A stretch of 23,463 nt of DNA from Lachnospiraceae bacterium UBA1258. GTDB lineage: Bacteria; Bacillota; Clostridia; Lachnospirales; Lachnospiraceae. Made by a program: the position numbers and the translations under genes. The notes under the pieces are model-generated. The model worked only from the letters and a program-made list of their open reading frames with translations. It had not been told where the DNA came from and did not search any database. The stretch's first letter is position 1, and each line of letters begins with the position of its first letter. Below are positions 23,256-23,463 of the stretch, piece by piece. The stretch is from positions 1-23,463 of the forward strand of contig DBVS01000059.1 of the NCBI GenBank assembly GCA_002308235.1. Reading direction: 5' to 3'.

Positions 23256-23463
23256 TTGCGACCTCGACAAGATACTTGCCGTACTCGGTCTTCATAAGTG
23301 GTTCGGCAAGCTTCATAAGCTGATCCTTGGTGATAAAACCGCGTTTATATGCAATCTCCTCTATACAGGATACATACAATCCTTGCCTTTTCTGAATGGT
23401 AGCAACATAGTTTGCAGCTTCCAAAAGTGCCTCATGGTTTCCGGTATCAAGCCACGCAAATCC
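23245..23463 (-). CDS. rfbA: Glucose-1-phosphate thymidylyltransferase, C-terminal end only (cut by window edge)
   Basis: The last 72 codons of the gene are present, entering in frame at base 23463 and ending with TAA at 23247-23245. The sequence GFAWLDTGNHEALLEAANYV, then IQKRQGL, CIEEIAYKRGFITKDQL and EYGKYL are typical of the RfbA/RmlA C-terminus. The enzyme makes dTDP-glucose from glucose-1-phosphate and dTTP, the first step of dTDP-rhamnose synthesis. It overlaps the next gene by 11 bases. The N-terminal catalytic part and promoter are outside the window. Confidence 0.93.
   Translation of the reverse strand, partial: GFAWLDTGNHEALLEAANYVATIQKRQGLYVSCIEEIAYKRGFITKDQLMKLAEPLMKTEYGKYLVEVANGL

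Larger units (their letters stand above)
8190..23463 (-). other. Rhamnose-type cell-wall polysaccharide operon (right end open)
   Basis: Eleven leftward genes with overlaps or gaps of at most about 100 bases and no strong internal terminator: rfbA end, GH25-like, rfbC, wzm, wzt, glycosyltransferase, mutase, glycosyltransferase, methyltransferase-kinase, two glycosyltransferases. I saw no Wzx flippase, Wzy polymerase or initiating phosphosugar transferase in the window, so export is by the ABC route, and chain initiation and rfbB/rfbD must lie elsewhere. Confidence 0.8.

Noticed and set aside
8190..23463. Reading the locus as a Gram-negative O-antigen cluster
   Set aside because: The LCP ligase, HtrA with one PDZ domain, ClpX context and Shine-Dalgarno strength point to a Firmicute, so a cell-wall polysaccharide is the better reading.
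1..23463. Mobile elements, CRISPR arrays, tRNA or rRNA genes
   Set aside because: No transposase or integrase motifs, regular direct repeats with spacers, or cloverleaf/rRNA-like segments were seen on either strand.

Overview
The window looks like a chromosomal segment from a low-to-moderate GC Gram-positive anaerobe of the Clostridia, most likely a Lachnospiraceae member. This is inferred from the ClpX and HtrA sequences, the LytR-CpsA-Psr (LCP) wall-polymer ligase, strong AGGAGG-type ribosome binding sites, an OFA-family transporter, and zinc-ribbon membrane proteins of a kind common in that group. No database search could be run. There are no rRNA, tRNA, CRISPR or insertion elements that I can recognise, and no gene-free stretch exceeds about 155 bases.

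Left part (1-4425). A clpX gene, cut by the left edge, runs rightward and ends at a hairpin that can also serve the opposing operon. That operon reads leftward: an OFA-type MFS carrier, two paralogous zinc-ribbon membrane proteins, and a small single-pass membrane protein. Its promoter seems to lie inside the hairpin that terminates the upstream htrA gene.

Middle (4426-8083). htrA (membrane-anchored trypsin-PDZ protease), a family 2 glycosyltransferase with a GTG start, and an LCP ligase each appear to have their own promoter. The ligase/glycosyltransferase boundary again combines a terminator with an overlapping promoter.

Right part (8190-23463, continuing beyond the edge). A tightly packed leftward operon builds and exports a rhamnose-type polysaccharide. 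In transcription order it holds: rfbA (C-terminal end only), a membrane-anchored GH25-like protein with altered catalytic residues, rfbC, wzm, wzt with a C-terminal carbohydrate-binding extension, a two-domain glycosyltransferase, a phosphohexomutase, a glycosyltransferase with a collapsed second domain, a methyltransferase-kinase-like fusion, and two more multi-domain glycosyltransferases. Working model: the mutase supplies glucose-1-phosphate, RfbA and RfbC (with RfbB and RfbD presumably outside) make dTDP-L-rhamnose, and the glycosyltransferases polymerise it in the cytoplasm. The methyltransferase/kinase protein may cap the chain as WbdD does for the E. coli O9a antigen, Wzm/Wzt exports the chain, and the LCP protein next door could join it to peptidoglycan. 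The most interesting proposal is this pairing of a WbdD-like capping enzyme and a Wzt glycan-binding domain with a Gram-positive wall ligase.
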